From positions 4,041,001 to 4,105,000 of the forward strand of contig NZ_CP053562.1 in NCBI RefSeq assembly GCF_002085925.2: a DNA stretch of 64,000 nt, given 5' to 3'. Source of the DNA: Thioclava electrotropha (lineage in GTDB: Bacteria > Pseudomonadota > Alphaproteobacteria > Rhodobacterales > Rhodobacteraceae). This document shows, one piece after another, positions 35,850 to 44,408 of this stretch. Position numbers and translations under genes: made by a program. The notes under the pieces were generated by a model. It saw only the letters and a list, made by a program, of their open reading frames with translations, was not told the origin of the DNA and made no database searches. Position 1 is the first letter of the stretch. Each line of letters begins with the position of its first letter.

Positions 35850-36524
35850 ATGAAGATCCTGATTGCCGAAGACGATGCCGAAACCGGAGACTACCTGCGC
35901 AAGGGGCTGACCGGAGAAGGTCATGCCGTCGACCTGCTCCGCGACGGGCGCGAGGCGCTGACGCAAGCGACCGCGCAGAGCTACGATCTGTTCATCTTCG
36001 ACCGGATGATGCCGGGGCTCGACGGTCTGGCCTTGCTCAAGGCGTTGCGCGCGGCGCAGATCGCCACGCCCGCCATTCTGCTGACCGCGATGGGCAGCGT
36101 CGAGGATCGCGTCGCCGGTCTGCGCGCAGGGGCCGACGACTACATGGTGAAACCCTTCGCCTTCGTGGAGCTGCTTGCACGGATCGATACGATTGCGCGC
36201 CGCCCTGCCCTCAAGGCCGAGGTGACCGAACTGGTGCAGGGCGATCTGCGGCTCGACCTTCTCGCCCGCGAGGCATGGCGCGAAGGTCAGTGCATCGAAT
36301 TGCAGCCGCGGGAATTCATGCTCCTGAAGCACTTCATGGAACGTCCCGGCCGGGTGCAGACCAAGACGATCCTGCTGGAGGCGATCTGGGACATCCATTT
36401 CGACCCGAAAAGCAGCGTCGTCGAGACCCATATCAGCCGGCTACGCGGCAAGATCGACAAGCCTTTCGCCACCCCCTACCTGACGACGCTGCACGGGATC
36501 GGCTACGTGTTCGAGGCCTCGTGA
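35850..36524 (+). CDS. OmpR/PhoB-family response regulator
   Basis: A 224-aa regulator. The receiver domain has the acidic pair EDD (residues 7-9), phospho-acceptor Asp51 in FIFDRMMPGLDG, and the conserved Lys in YMVKPFAF. The C-terminal winged helix includes LQPREFMLLKHFMERPGRVQTKTILLEAIWD and VVETHISRLRGKID. It is of the QseB/PmrA-like subclass. Start at the ATG at 35850. Its stop overlaps the kinase ATG. Probable targets carry the CTTAC-N6-GTAAG palindrome. Confidence 0.93.
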   Translation: MKILIAEDDAETGDYLRKGLTGEGHAVDLLRDGREALTQATAQSYDLFIFDRMMPGLDGLALLKALRAAQIATPAILLTAMGSVEDRVAGLRAGADDYMVKPFAFVELLARIDTIARRPALKAEVTELVQGDLRLDLLAREAWREGQCIELQPREFMLLKHFMERPGRVQTKTILLEAIWDIHFDPKSSVVETHISRLRGKIDKPFATPYLTTLHGIGYVFEAS

Positions 36525-37882
36525 TGCGTGCATTCACTTGGTCGATGCGCTTCGCCATCGCGATCTCCACGGTCTTCGCATTCGCGGCACTCGTCGCGGG
36601 CGGCGTGTCCTACGTGCTGCAATCCAAGGAAATGAGCCTCCGCCTCGAGGGCGAGGTGCGCGCCGATACCGAGGCGCTCGCTCTCTCCGCCCGAGGCGCC
36701 GACATGCAGGACCTGAGCGAGCAGATCACAGCGCGGATGACGACGAGCCGCGACGGCGCGAATATCGTGACCTTCGTGCCGGCCGATGGCTCTGACGCGC
36801 TTGGCAATGTTCGCGTCGCCGCCTCGTTCGAAGGTACGCGACACCTCGAACCGGGGTCCGGCCTGACGCTGCTCGACCCACCCGGTGCGAATGTCCCCGA
36901 AGGCTATGTCACCTATGGAATGCAGCTTCCGTCAGGCTGGCTGATGACGGGGCGCGACGATGCATGGCTGCGCGAACAGGGCGAAATCCTCGCCACGAGC
37001 TTCGGCTGGGGTCTCGGCCTCGCACTTCTGCTGTCGATCAGTTTTGCGGTCTTCATTGCGCGGCGAAACGAGGCGCGCATCGACCGGATGGAGCAGGTCC
37101 TTCACGCGGTCGGCGAGGGCCGCCACGGGTTGCGCATCCGCGACGAAGGCGATGACGACGTGGCGCGTCTGGCGCAAAGCGTGGATGAGGCGCTCGACCA
37201 GTTGGAGGCGGGGATCGCGTCGATCCGGCAGGTCTCGACCGATGTCGCCCATGACCTGCGCGCGCCACTCGCGCGTTTGCGGCTTCGGCTCGAGCCGGTG
37301 GCATTGGATGCGTCCTTGCCGTTGGCGCAGCGAGGCGAGATCGGGAAAGCCCTGAGCGATCTCGATCAGGTCTCGGAAACCTTCGACGCGATCCTGCGCC
37401 TGTCCCGCATGCAGGCCGGAATGGTCGAGATCACGCGTTTGCCCGTCAATCTCACGCAGCTCTGCCAAGATGTCGCGGAGATGCTCGGCGCGGGGGCGGA
37501 GGATGCAGGGCAGGAACTGGCGCTCGATCTGCCGGAGAACATTTCTATCGAGGGCGACCGCGAGCTTCTGTTTCAGGCGCTCGTGAACCTCGTGGACAAC
37601 GCGCTTCGCTACAGCCCCTCCCCGGCGCGGGTTTCGATAGGCGTGCATGCGGAAAGCCAGAATGTCGTGCTGAGCGTGACAGATAACGGCCCCGGCATCC
37701 CGGACCGCGATCTGGCGCGGGTGCGCGAACGTTTCGTCCGCCTCGACCAGAGCCGCAACACCCAAGGCAGCGGTTTGGGCCTGAGCCTCGTCGACGCCAT
37801 CGCGCAGATACACGGGGGCGAGCTGCGCCTGCAAAACCTCGAACGCGGTCTGCGGGTGGAGATGCGCTTTCCAACGTTGTGA
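36524..37882 (+). CDS. Sensor histidine kinase
   Basis: A 452-aa inner-membrane kinase. Transmembrane helices near residues 10-30 and 160-178 enclose a periplasmic sensor of about 130 residues, followed by HAMP (RRNEARIDRMEQVLHAVGEGRHGLRI). The H-box is DVAHDLRAPLARL with His243, the N-box is LVNLVDNALRYSPS, and the G-boxes are VTDNGPGIP and GSGLGLSLV. It is translationally coupled to the response regulator (TGATG). The signal is unknown; the neighbouring exporter and secreted proteins hint at envelope stress or an exported compound. Confidence 0.93.
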   Translation: MRAFTWSMRFAIAISTVFAFAALVAGGVSYVLQSKEMSLRLEGEVRADTEALALSARGADMQDLSEQITARMTTSRDGANIVTFVPADGSDALGNVRVAASFEGTRHLEPGSGLTLLDPPGANVPEGYVTYGMQLPSGWLMTGRDDAWLREQGEILATSFGWGLGLALLLSISFAVFIARRNEARIDRMEQVLHAVGEGRHGLRIRDEGDDDVARLAQSVDEALDQLEAGIASIRQVSTDVAHDLRAPLARLRLRLEPVALDASLPLAQRGEIGKALSDLDQVSETFDAILRLSRMQAGMVEITRLPVNLTQLCQDVAEMLGAGAEDAGQELALDLPENISIEGDRELLFQALVNLVDNALRYSPSPARVSIGVHAESQNVVLSVTDNGPGIPDRDLARVRERFVRLDQSRNTQGSGLGLSLVDAIAQIHGGELRLQNLERGLRVEMRFPTL

Positions 37883-38129
37883 TGGGTGAAATGTGCCACG
37901 CAAATGACGCTCCACCAGCGACGGGACAAACGCGGGTGTCATGCACGCATTCACGCGTTTCGCGGTGCGCCCGCCCGACCCATGACTTTCGCGGCTGGGA
38001 CACGGTTTCGCGAGCTTTCTTTCCCGCCTTCGCCGCCGACACACCTTCAGATTACCCCACGACCGCAAGGCAGGGTCTTTGCCGGAAACCTCAGGGGCAG
38101 AACAAGGCCAGACGCGGGAGGGATGAGAC

Positions 38130-38756
38130 ATGATTTCAGGACTGATGGGAGCCATCGCGGGCTTTATAACCCATGCGATCAGTTCCATGGGCTATGCCGG
38201 GATCGCTGCGCTGATGGCGATCGAATCCGCCTGTATCCCGCTCCCATCGGAAGTGATCATGCCCTTCTCGGGCTATCTCGCCTCGAAAGGTCAGTTCTCG
38301 CTGATACTCGTCGCCACCGTTGGCGCAATCGGCTGCAATATCGGGTCGACCCTCGCCTATTTCGTTGGTGCTTACGGCGGTCGACGCGCCGTCGAACGTT
38401 GGGGGCGATACATTTTGCTCAGCCAATCGGATCTGGACCGGGCCGACCGCTGGTTTTCCCGCTATGGCAGTGCCGCGGTCTTCGTCTCGAGGCTCTTGCC
38501 GCTGGTGCGGACTTTCATCTCACTCCCGGCCGGTATCGCTCGGATGCCGTTCTGGAAGTTCCAGATTTACACGTTCATCGGATCTTGGCCCTGGTGCCTC
38601 GTCCTCGCCTATGTCGGCCTCAAGCTCGGCCAAGCGTGGGACAAAAGCCCGGCCCTGCGCAACACGATGCACGCCCTGAATGGCGTGGTTCTCGTTGCGA
38701 TCCTCATCGGGGTCGGCTTCTACGTCCGGCGCTTTTTCAAAAGTCGTGAGGCGTAA
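38130..38756 (+). CDS. DedA family membrane protein (SNARE-associated Golgi/VTT domain)
   Basis: A 208-aa inner-membrane protein with SMGYAGIAALMAIESACIPLPSEVIMPFSGYLA and GRRAVERWGRYILLSQSDLDRADRWFSRYGSAAVFVSRLLPLVRTFISLPAGIARMPFWKF, both hallmark segments of DedA. The family acts in membrane homeostasis, some members as undecaprenyl-phosphate or lipid translocases. The amphipathic re-entrant motifs E-x-x-x-P-x-P-x-E and R-x-x-P-x-x-R are present. It stands alone between the kinase and the convergent LuxR gene. Confidence 0.92.
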   Translation: MISGLMGAIAGFITHAISSMGYAGIAALMAIESACIPLPSEVIMPFSGYLASKGQFSLILVATVGAIGCNIGSTLAYFVGAYGGRRAVERWGRYILLSQSDLDRADRWFSRYGSAAVFVSRLLPLVRTFISLPAGIARMPFWKFQIYTFIGSWPWCLVLAYVGLKLGQAWDKSPALRNTMHALNGVVLVAILIGVGFYVRRFFKSREA

Positions 38757-38952
38757 CTGTTCGGTGCAGCCGCGTAGTCCAGCGAACTCGTGCGATGCTC
38801 GAGGGTGTCTGGAGGGTATCGCGGCCACGGCTATCGTAGCCGTCTGGACCTGTCCTCCAGCGCCAATCATGTTGACCCCCATGGGCGGCATTTGACCCGG
38901 TTCGTCCATTGAATTGTCGCCCTCGTCCCAGAGCGACACCTTCACGTAAGAC

Positions 38953-40044
38953 CTACATCAGTCCAAACTGCAAGGCGATGGCAACGGCCTCCGCGATGGT
39001 CCGTGCCCCGAGTTTGCGGCGGAGATTGGCGCTGTGCAGATCGACTGTCGGAATGGCGATGTCGAGATCATTGGCGAGTTGGTCCCGCCTGCGGCCCCGG
39101 ATAATTCCCTGAAGAACGTCCCGCTCGCGTGGGGTGAGCCGCATCTTCTCACGTGGGGCCGCGACCAGATTTCGTATTCCATCCTCGTCCTCGCTCGTCG
39201 CGATAACCCAGACCTTCCGGCCCCCGTCAGTTCGCGGCAGGAGGTTCAGCCTCAGTTTCGGTATAATTCGCCCGTCAGTCGCGCGCATTTGAGGTAGGTC
39301 GAGCGCGCCTGCCTCGCTCTTCACCGCATCTGTCGACCGTCCGATGGCTTGGCGCAAAACCCCGTGCATCGGCCCGCGTGACCGTAATTTCCGTTCGAAG
39401 TCGAGCACCAACAGCGGATGAAGATCGAGCAGCAGCTCGGCTTTCCCGTTCATCCGCACGAGCCGCCCTTCGTGGTCGAGCTCGAAGATCGGGGCGTCGT
39501 CGAGCAGGCTACGGTCGGGCGCGGTGACCTGCTGGATACTGGCGCGATGCAGCTCCCGACGTATCTTGTGCAGCCGTCCCAGATCCTGAACATGCAAACC
39601 GAGCGTCTCCACTTCGGGATCGGTAAAATCGCCCCCGCGCTTGCCCTTGTGGAAGGCCGTGGCGACCAGACCGTCGCGAGTGCTCTGCATCATCGCGAGA
39701 CACCAGTAGCGATCGACACCATTCTTCACGATGAAATCGTTATACATTTCGCTGCGCTCGAACTCCTGTGCGCTCACGTGGTTCGACAAACGAAACAGGC
39801 CTGTGCCGCACTTCTCCGGCGTACCGTGGGCCAACCACGGATCGTGACCCTCGAACGAATTGTAATCGAGATTGGCATCCGCCTGCGTTCCGGCGGTGAT
39901 TTCCCGATAATCGCCGGGATGGAGCCAGATGAAGACAGCCGACGGGATGCCGATCACCTGCGCGAGCATGTTTGGCAGCGCGGTGAAAAGCTCGTCATCG
40001 AGCGCGGCATCATAAATTTCGTGATGCGATATGAAACGTGGCAT
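38953..40044 (-). CDS. LuxR-family transcriptional regulator with N-terminal sensory region
   Basis: A 363-aa protein. The C-terminal LuxR helix-turn-helix is LTPRERDVLQGIIRGRRRDQLANDLDIAIPTVDLHSANLRRKLGARTIAEAVAIAL. The central part (APIFELDHEGRLVRMNGKAELLLDLHPLL) looks PAS-like, and the N-terminal 150 residues GAF-like. No homoserine-lactone motif (W-Y-D-W set) is evident, so this is probably not a classical quorum regulator. There is no neighbouring synthase. It is upstream of, and in the same orientation context as, no obvious operon. Confidence 0.85.
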   Translation of the reverse strand: MPRFISHHEIYDAALDDELFTALPNMLAQVIGIPSAVFIWLHPGDYREITAGTQADANLDYNSFEGHDPWLAHGTPEKCGTGLFRLSNHVSAQEFERSEMYNDFIVKNGVDRYWCLAMMQSTRDGLVATAFHKGKRGGDFTDPEVETLGLHVQDLGRLHKIRRELHRASIQQVTAPDRSLLDDAPIFELDHEGRLVRMNGKAELLLDLHPLLVLDFERKLRSRGPMHGVLRQAIGRSTDAVKSEAGALDLPQMRATDGRIIPKLRLNLLPRTDGGRKVWVIATSEDEDGIRNLVAAPREKMRLTPRERDVLQGIIRGRRRDQLANDLDIAIPTVDLHSANLRRKLGARTIAEAVAIALQFGLM

Positions 40045-40248
40045 CGTGTCAGGTCAGCCGGTGCGGTCGGGTCAAATCTAAAATTGCGTGCGTTTCTCGA
40101 AAAACGACGCGCCGCGGATCGAAACTCGGCATGGAACCCCCAAAACTCTTCAAATCAAAGCCAACCGGACCGCCGAGCAATGCGCCGAAAAAAAGACCGA
40201 AGCTAAAATGCTCACCGATTAACATTCGACCTAGATGCCGAATTTCGC

Positions 40249-41469
40249 TCAAAAATCAAGCTTTAGGGACAAAGCGCAATCAACCGAGTTCGTCGTGTAG
40301 AGCGCGACATTCGACCGGGTGCGCCGCGCGCTGCAGGTGATCCTGGGCGTTTGACCGAGGATTTTCGCTCGCTTCAACTCGAGGCTCAGCCCGAGGCTCG
40401 CGGTCCGGTCCCGACGGTGCACCCCGACGATCGGAAAGGCGGCGTCATAGCGGCGCTCCCCGTAACTGAGCGACAGCCCCCCACGAACTCCGTCGAAAAG
40501 CGGTCGGTCGAAGCCCACGCGCAGCTCGGCGCCGGAATAGCGATGGTAGTCCTTTCGCGGCAAGGCGCGTTCCAGCCGTAGGCCATAGCTCAGGGCGCTA
40601 CGTTGCCCCAATCGCGTCCGGCGCGCGAGGTCCACGAAATATCTAGGGCCCGTCAGGTAGGGCTTCTCGCTGTAGCTGGCATACTCCCCGTCCAGCCGGA
40701 AAACCGTGCGCCCGCCCCCTACGGACCGCCACGCTTTCGCGAACCGCACTCCGCGCGTGAGGTTGTCCGACGTGATATCCTGCGACCCGCCGCCATAGTG
40801 CCTGTCGCGCAAAAACGCCTCGACCGACCAAGGCGCACCCCCGCCGAGATGCTCGTAGCGCAGGGCGAGCCCGGGCTCCGAATAGCGCAAAATCGCGGTG
40901 TGATACCACGCCCCCGCATAGGAGGCGCGCAACCGGATGCGATGGCCCGGGCGCGGCTGAACGAACCAGTCGAGGTTCGCGCCATAGCCGAGCCCGACCC
41001 CGGAAGTCTCGTTGCCGCCATCATTTATCAGAAACGTGCCGAAATCGGTCACCAGATACCGTTCGGAGGCGACGTGATCGACATTGCTGCTCGGCAGGAT
41101 CGAGGCCGTGGCGGAAAAGCGAAACGGATGCGCCCGATCCAACGCCTGCCATGCTGCGAGAAGCGCCGCTTCGTGCTTTGGATCCTTGGCGAGCGCGTAA
41201 CGCAGGAACGCTTCGTTGCGGCGAGCGGAGCCAAGCTTGGTGAAGCTCTGCTCCAACCCGGTCTGCGCCGGGGTAAATTCCGGATGGCGCGCCGCGATTT
41301 CTCCGAATATCAGGAGCGCCCGCCCCGGTTTGCCCTGCGCGAGCTGCGCATTCGCCACGCCGAGCCAATCCGAAACCGTCTGTTCCGCAAAGCTGCGCGA
41401 CGGTGAGAGCAGACAGACGACAAGCGCGAAGGCGAGCCAGATCAGGAGGAAGGAAGAACGGTATCGCAT
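40249..41469 (-). CDS. Slam-like outer membrane protein (surface lipoprotein assembly modifier, DUF560)
   Basis: A 406-aa exported protein. After a signal peptide (LIWLAFALVVCLLSPSRSFA) come TPR-like helices (NAQLAQGKPGRALLIFGEIAARHPEF, residues 39-110). From about residue 115 to the end is a beta-barrel with alternating aromatic strands (IRLRASYAGAWYHTAIL, LALRYEHLGGG, LSLSYGERRYD). It ends in RITCSARRTRSNVALYTTNSVDCALSLKLDF, the usual Slam closing strands and terminal Phe. Slam proteins move TbpB-like lipoproteins to the cell surface. The gene directly follows a small lipoprotein gene that fits as substrate. Confidence 0.8.
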   Translation of the reverse strand: MRYRSSFLLIWLAFALVVCLLSPSRSFAEQTVSDWLGVANAQLAQGKPGRALLIFGEIAARHPEFTPAQTGLEQSFTKLGSARRNEAFLRYALAKDPKHEAALLAAWQALDRAHPFRFSATASILPSSNVDHVASERYLVTDFGTFLINDGGNETSGVGLGYGANLDWFVQPRPGHRIRLRASYAGAWYHTAILRYSEPGLALRYEHLGGGAPWSVEAFLRDRHYGGGSQDITSDNLTRGVRFAKAWRSVGGGRTVFRLDGEYASYSEKPYLTGPRYFVDLARRTRLGQRSALSYGLRLERALPRKDYHRYSGAELRVGFDRPLFDGVRGGLSLSYGERRYDAAFPIVGVHRRDRTASLGLSLELKRAKILGQTPRITCSARRTRSNVALYTTNSVDCALSLKLDF

Positions 41470-41507
41470 CGCGCTTGTCGTTTGCCTCTCGGCGAGACGG
41501 AAAGAGA

Positions 41508-41526
41508 CCGGGCGCAGAACGCCCGG
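41508..41526 (-). promoter_or_regulatory. Intercistronic stem-loop between the lipoprotein gene and the Slam-like gene
   Basis: CCGGGCG / CGCCCGG, a perfect 7-bp stem with a 5-nt loop, 22 bp after the lipoprotein stop. On the minus strand TCTCTTTCC follows. It may attenuate transcription so that more substrate than translocator is made. Confidence 0.5.
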
Positions 41527-41548
41527 CCTGTGCAGGAAGAGCCCCGCC

Positions 41549-42133
41549 TCAGTTCTCGGTGGCGTAATAATTGCCGTCGACGTTCTGGACGTCAGAGCCG
41601 TCGGTCATCGTCCCGGAGATATCGCCCACCGCAGTCAGCGTGCCCGCGTCGTCATAGAAACTGCCGGTCATATCCAGAGCGAAGTCGGCGCCCGCAGAGG
41701 AACCATCCGACATCGTACCCGTCGCGGTCGCGGTCATGTCCGAGCTCGAAACCGTGCCCGCAACGTCGAGCGAGCCTGTCACATCGGCTTCCTTGGTCAG
41801 GACGTCGCCGCTATAAATGCCGAAATTGGACCCTTTGCCGGTCAGCGTCCCCGCGTCGAAATCGACATCCATCGCCAGTTCCCCCATCACGGTCGTGGTC
41901 GGGTCGTCGGGATTGACGTTGCTCACGCCCATATAGCCCGACATCGACGCCTGCCCCGTCGGCACGGTCGTCGTCAGGTCGCCCGTACCGATCCTGTCCG
42001 CGTAGTCGGAATAGGTTGCTTCAACGTTTTGCGCCTCTGCCGAGGTCAGCGCCGCGGAGGACCCGTTGCTGCTGTTACATGCGGCCAGCGCAAGACAGGC
42101 GGCTGACGCCGCGAGCGCGAATTTGAATGTCAT
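41549..42133 (-). CDS. Small beta-barrel surface lipoprotein, probable Slam substrate
   Basis: A 194-aa lipoprotein: signal peptide with lipobox LAAC (Cys about residue 19), a Ser/Asn-rich linker, then repeated beta-strands (ASMSGYMGVSN, GELAMDVDFDAGTLTGKGSNFGIYSG). The C-terminal GSFYDDAGTLTAVGDISGTM...NVDGNYYATEN resembles the eight-stranded barrel of TbpB-type proteins, in which G-x-F-Y precedes a G-x-x-x-G strand. It is encoded immediately upstream of the Slam-like gene in the same orientation. The ligand is unknown; surface exposure is inferred. Confidence 0.7.
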   Translation of the reverse strand: MTFKFALAASAACLALAACNSSNGSSAALTSAEAQNVEATYSDYADRIGTGDLTTTVPTGQASMSGYMGVSNVNPDDPTTTVMGELAMDVDFDAGTLTGKGSNFGIYSGDVLTKEADVTGSLDVAGTVSSSDMTATATGTMSDGSSAGADFALDMTGSFYDDAGTLTAVGDISGTMTDGSDVQNVDGNYYATEN

Positions 42134-42648
42134 GAGAATACCCCGATTTATTGGTGTTTTGTCACGGCCCAAGCACACGAACCGATCACGCGCATTTCAC
42201 GTCACAGTCCCCCGCGCGCGCAATCTATGAGAAACTATAGGGTTCAGCGCGATCTTGGCTTGGCCGCCGCGAAATCGTTCAACGTAATGCAGCAAGCTGC
42301 GCCAATGCTTCAGGAGCAGACAAACGCGAAAGAGCCTTTTGACAGCCTCAATCTCCGCAATAGTCATGCAGTGATCCAACTGTTGATGGGGCCGAAGCAT
42401 CATCCAAAGTCGACGAGAACGTCCGGAAGCCGAACCGAGATAGACAATTCGAAGCTGACCTTCGCCGCTCAGGCCATAGATGTCCGCTAAGAGCCGTATG
42501 TGACGAATTTGGTAAGGCCTATCGCCGGATGTTCACCGTCGTCCGCTGTACAGTAGACTTACCAACTCTTAAGTAAACAGGCAGCAATCATGGCTTTTCA
42601 TGGAATCTCGCCGAAGAGTTAAGAGATCTGTAACGGAACAGGTTTGAA
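42134..42648. other. Lower-GC region without a confident gene
   Basis: Between the lipoprotein and the DUF433 gene base composition falls well below the surroundings. On the minus strand a frame runs from about 42530 to the stop at 42197 and reads ...ADIYGLSGEGQLRIVYLG... and MMLRPHQQLDHCMTIAEIEAV. It has protein-like character but no good start before the ATG at 42403. I do not recognise it; it could be a gene remnant. Confidence 0.35.
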
Positions 42649-43020
42649 ATGACCCAGCCGAGCCGTCCAACAAGCCACCCATCTTTGCTTAGCGCTCACC
42701 GAGAGTCTCGCGATGAGATACTGGGTGGAGAGCCGTTGATCAAAGGCACGCGGATCACTTGCCGATCTGTGCTTGGCAGGCTTAGCGACGGCGATACCTT
42801 GGATTATCTCTGTGAAGAGCATCCCTCGATTCCAAGAGAAGCATTCGAGGGCGCTGCTACCTATGCGCGCACCCACCCCGTGGGGAATCCTCCGAAGGCA
42901 GACCTTGACGACGATGAGCCAGAAGTGTGCCCGACAGAGTTACAGGCAAATCTGCTGCTTTTCGGTAATGGCAAATTCGCGAACCGGATTTGGCATCTTT
43001 CACTAACCAACGACCCGTGA
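42649..43020 (+). CDS. DUF433-domain antitoxin-like protein
   Basis: A 123-aa protein whose residues 20-75 (DEILGGEPLIKGTRITCRSVLGRLSDGDTLDYLCEEHPSIPREAFEGAATYA) match the DUF433 winged-helix domain of VapB45-type antitoxins. The C-terminal 45 residues (PVGNPPKADLDDDEPEV...) are unusual and may be foreign. DUF433 genes normally precede a DUF5615 PIN-like toxin gene; none is present downstream, so this looks like an orphan. It lies in an AT-rich, probably acquired stretch. Confidence 0.7.
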   Translation: MTQPSRPTSHPSLLSAHRESRDEILGGEPLIKGTRITCRSVLGRLSDGDTLDYLCEEHPSIPREAFEGAATYARTHPVGNPPKADLDDDEPEVCPTELQANLLLFGNGKFANRIWHLSLTNDP

Positions 43021-43663
43021 GCCAGCGTTTCACGACTGAGAACACGAGTGAGGGCACCTACAATGCTTCGGAGGGAAGGCAGCAGGAGCCTCCTTCAGAA
43101 TCGTAGCCCAAGCATTAGGTAGTTGCGACAGGGCGAAATGGCCGGTTTGAGGCCGACAGCATCTCCAGTGAGCTGTGCCTCCGCGGCAATGCTGACCAAG
43201 CGATCTTGATTTCGGGCGTTCTCGGAGTTGGCGCGAAAATGATCTCGAAATCGGAGCCACCGAGTTTCCCATTTCCAAAAAATGCTAAGAATATGGGCTC
43301 GTTTTTCTTTCCATCAAAACAGAAAAAAGCTAAGGTCGACTCGGAAAGAATTCGCTTCGCAAGATACTGAATTAAAAAGCAAAATTATGCGAAATTTGCG
43401 CAAACCTATGCGCAAAAGAACCGCAAAGCTTTGCTTGAAACTCGCCAGAATCTACTAACGAATTCAGCGTACAGCCCGCAACGTTGCGCGCAATCCTACA
43501 GGGCCCGCGGCCAAGCAGAAGTCGAACCGCGCGAAAATACCCTGTTTCCGGAAAGATCTTTGCGATTTTGTCCGGTTGTCGGCCCTCCTTCACGGAGTTG
43601 GATATCGCACAACTATGTGGGAGGAAGTAGGCATGACAAAAAGCATTGGCCTACGGATTTTTC
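43021..43663. other. AT-rich gene-free region
   Basis: About 640 bp without a supported gene. Bases 43290-43420 are strongly AT-rich and contain near-repeats of TATGCGMAA (around 43386, 43410). Short ORFs on both strands have no coding character. No insertion-sequence end or attachment site was recognised. Confidence 0.4.
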
Positions 43664-44317
43664 ATGACACGCATTCTCCTTCTCGTTGCGACTTTTTCCG
43701 GCCTGCTGGCGGGACCGGCAGCGGCCGAAAAGGAAACCTACAAGGTCACGCTGGGCCACCGATCCCTGGGCATGCTGCAATTCGAGGGGCAAGGCAGCAA
43801 TGCGAAACTGCTGCTCTCGCTCGACAACACGCCGTTCGGCTTGGACGACGGTACCTTCGAGGCGGTGACGCAGGCCAAAGGTCATGAGGTCGATTACCTC
43901 GGGACGAGCCGGGGCAGCGAAACGCGCGATATCGCGATTGTCCGAGACGCGGACACCGTGACGGCCGTTAAGATTACACCGCGCTCTGAGATGACCGAGA
44001 TGACGGACGCCGAAAAAGTCCCCGCCGGTGTGATCTCCCCGACGGAATTCTTCGCAAAGCTGGCAAACAGTGAAACCTGTCCTTCGCCAATGGCCATGTA
44101 TGATGGTCGACGCGTGGTGCAGATGGCAACGACAGCCAAGAAGCAAAACGGCAACACGGTAATCTGCGACATTTCCTATCGCGTTGTCTTGGGGCCCGGA
44201 TATGTCTGGCCGTTTTACTTCCAGTCGTTCGATGTGCATGCCGCCTATGACGCACGCAAGCTTGCTACATTCAGCATGAGTGGCGGTGGGTTCACGGTGA
44301 GGCTGACCCGGCAGTAG
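43664..44317 (+). CDS. Secreted hypothetical protein (DUF3108/DUF6134-like)
   Basis: A 217-aa protein with signal peptide ILLLVATFSGLLAGPAAA. The mature part is a beta-rich domain: KVTLGHRSLGMLQFEGQG, LLLSLDNTPFGLDDGTFEAVT, two cysteines (ETCPSP, VICDIS) that could pair, and FSMSGGGFTVRLTRQ at the end. The pattern resembles periplasmic lipocalin-like domains of the DUF3108 kind, but the match is weak and no function can be given. It is convergent with the MFS gene. Confidence 0.6.
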   Translation: MTRILLLVATFSGLLAGPAAAEKETYKVTLGHRSLGMLQFEGQGSNAKLLLSLDNTPFGLDDGTFEAVTQAKGHEVDYLGTSRGSETRDIAIVRDADTVTAVKITPRSEMTEMTDAEKVPAGVISPTEFFAKLANSETCPSPMAMYDGRRVVQMATTAKKQNGNTVICDISYRVVLGPGYVWPFYFQSFDVHAAYDARKLATFSMSGGGFTVRLTRQ

Positions 44318-44408
44318 TCGCACGCCCCAGCACGTTCAGGGTGCGGCCACCTGGATCCTCAGCGAGCGGTCCGGCGATACGGCGGCGACGCCTGACACGG
44401 GACTACGC

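Noticed and set aside
38953..40044. Acyl-homoserine-lactone quorum-sensing receptor
   Set aside because: The LuxR-type helix-turn-helix is clear, but the conserved ligand-pocket residues and a neighbouring synthase gene are not apparent.
42649..43020. Complete toxin-antitoxin module at the DUF433 gene
   Set aside because: No DUF5615/PIN-type toxin frame is found immediately downstream or upstream, so only an orphan antitoxin-like gene is claimed.
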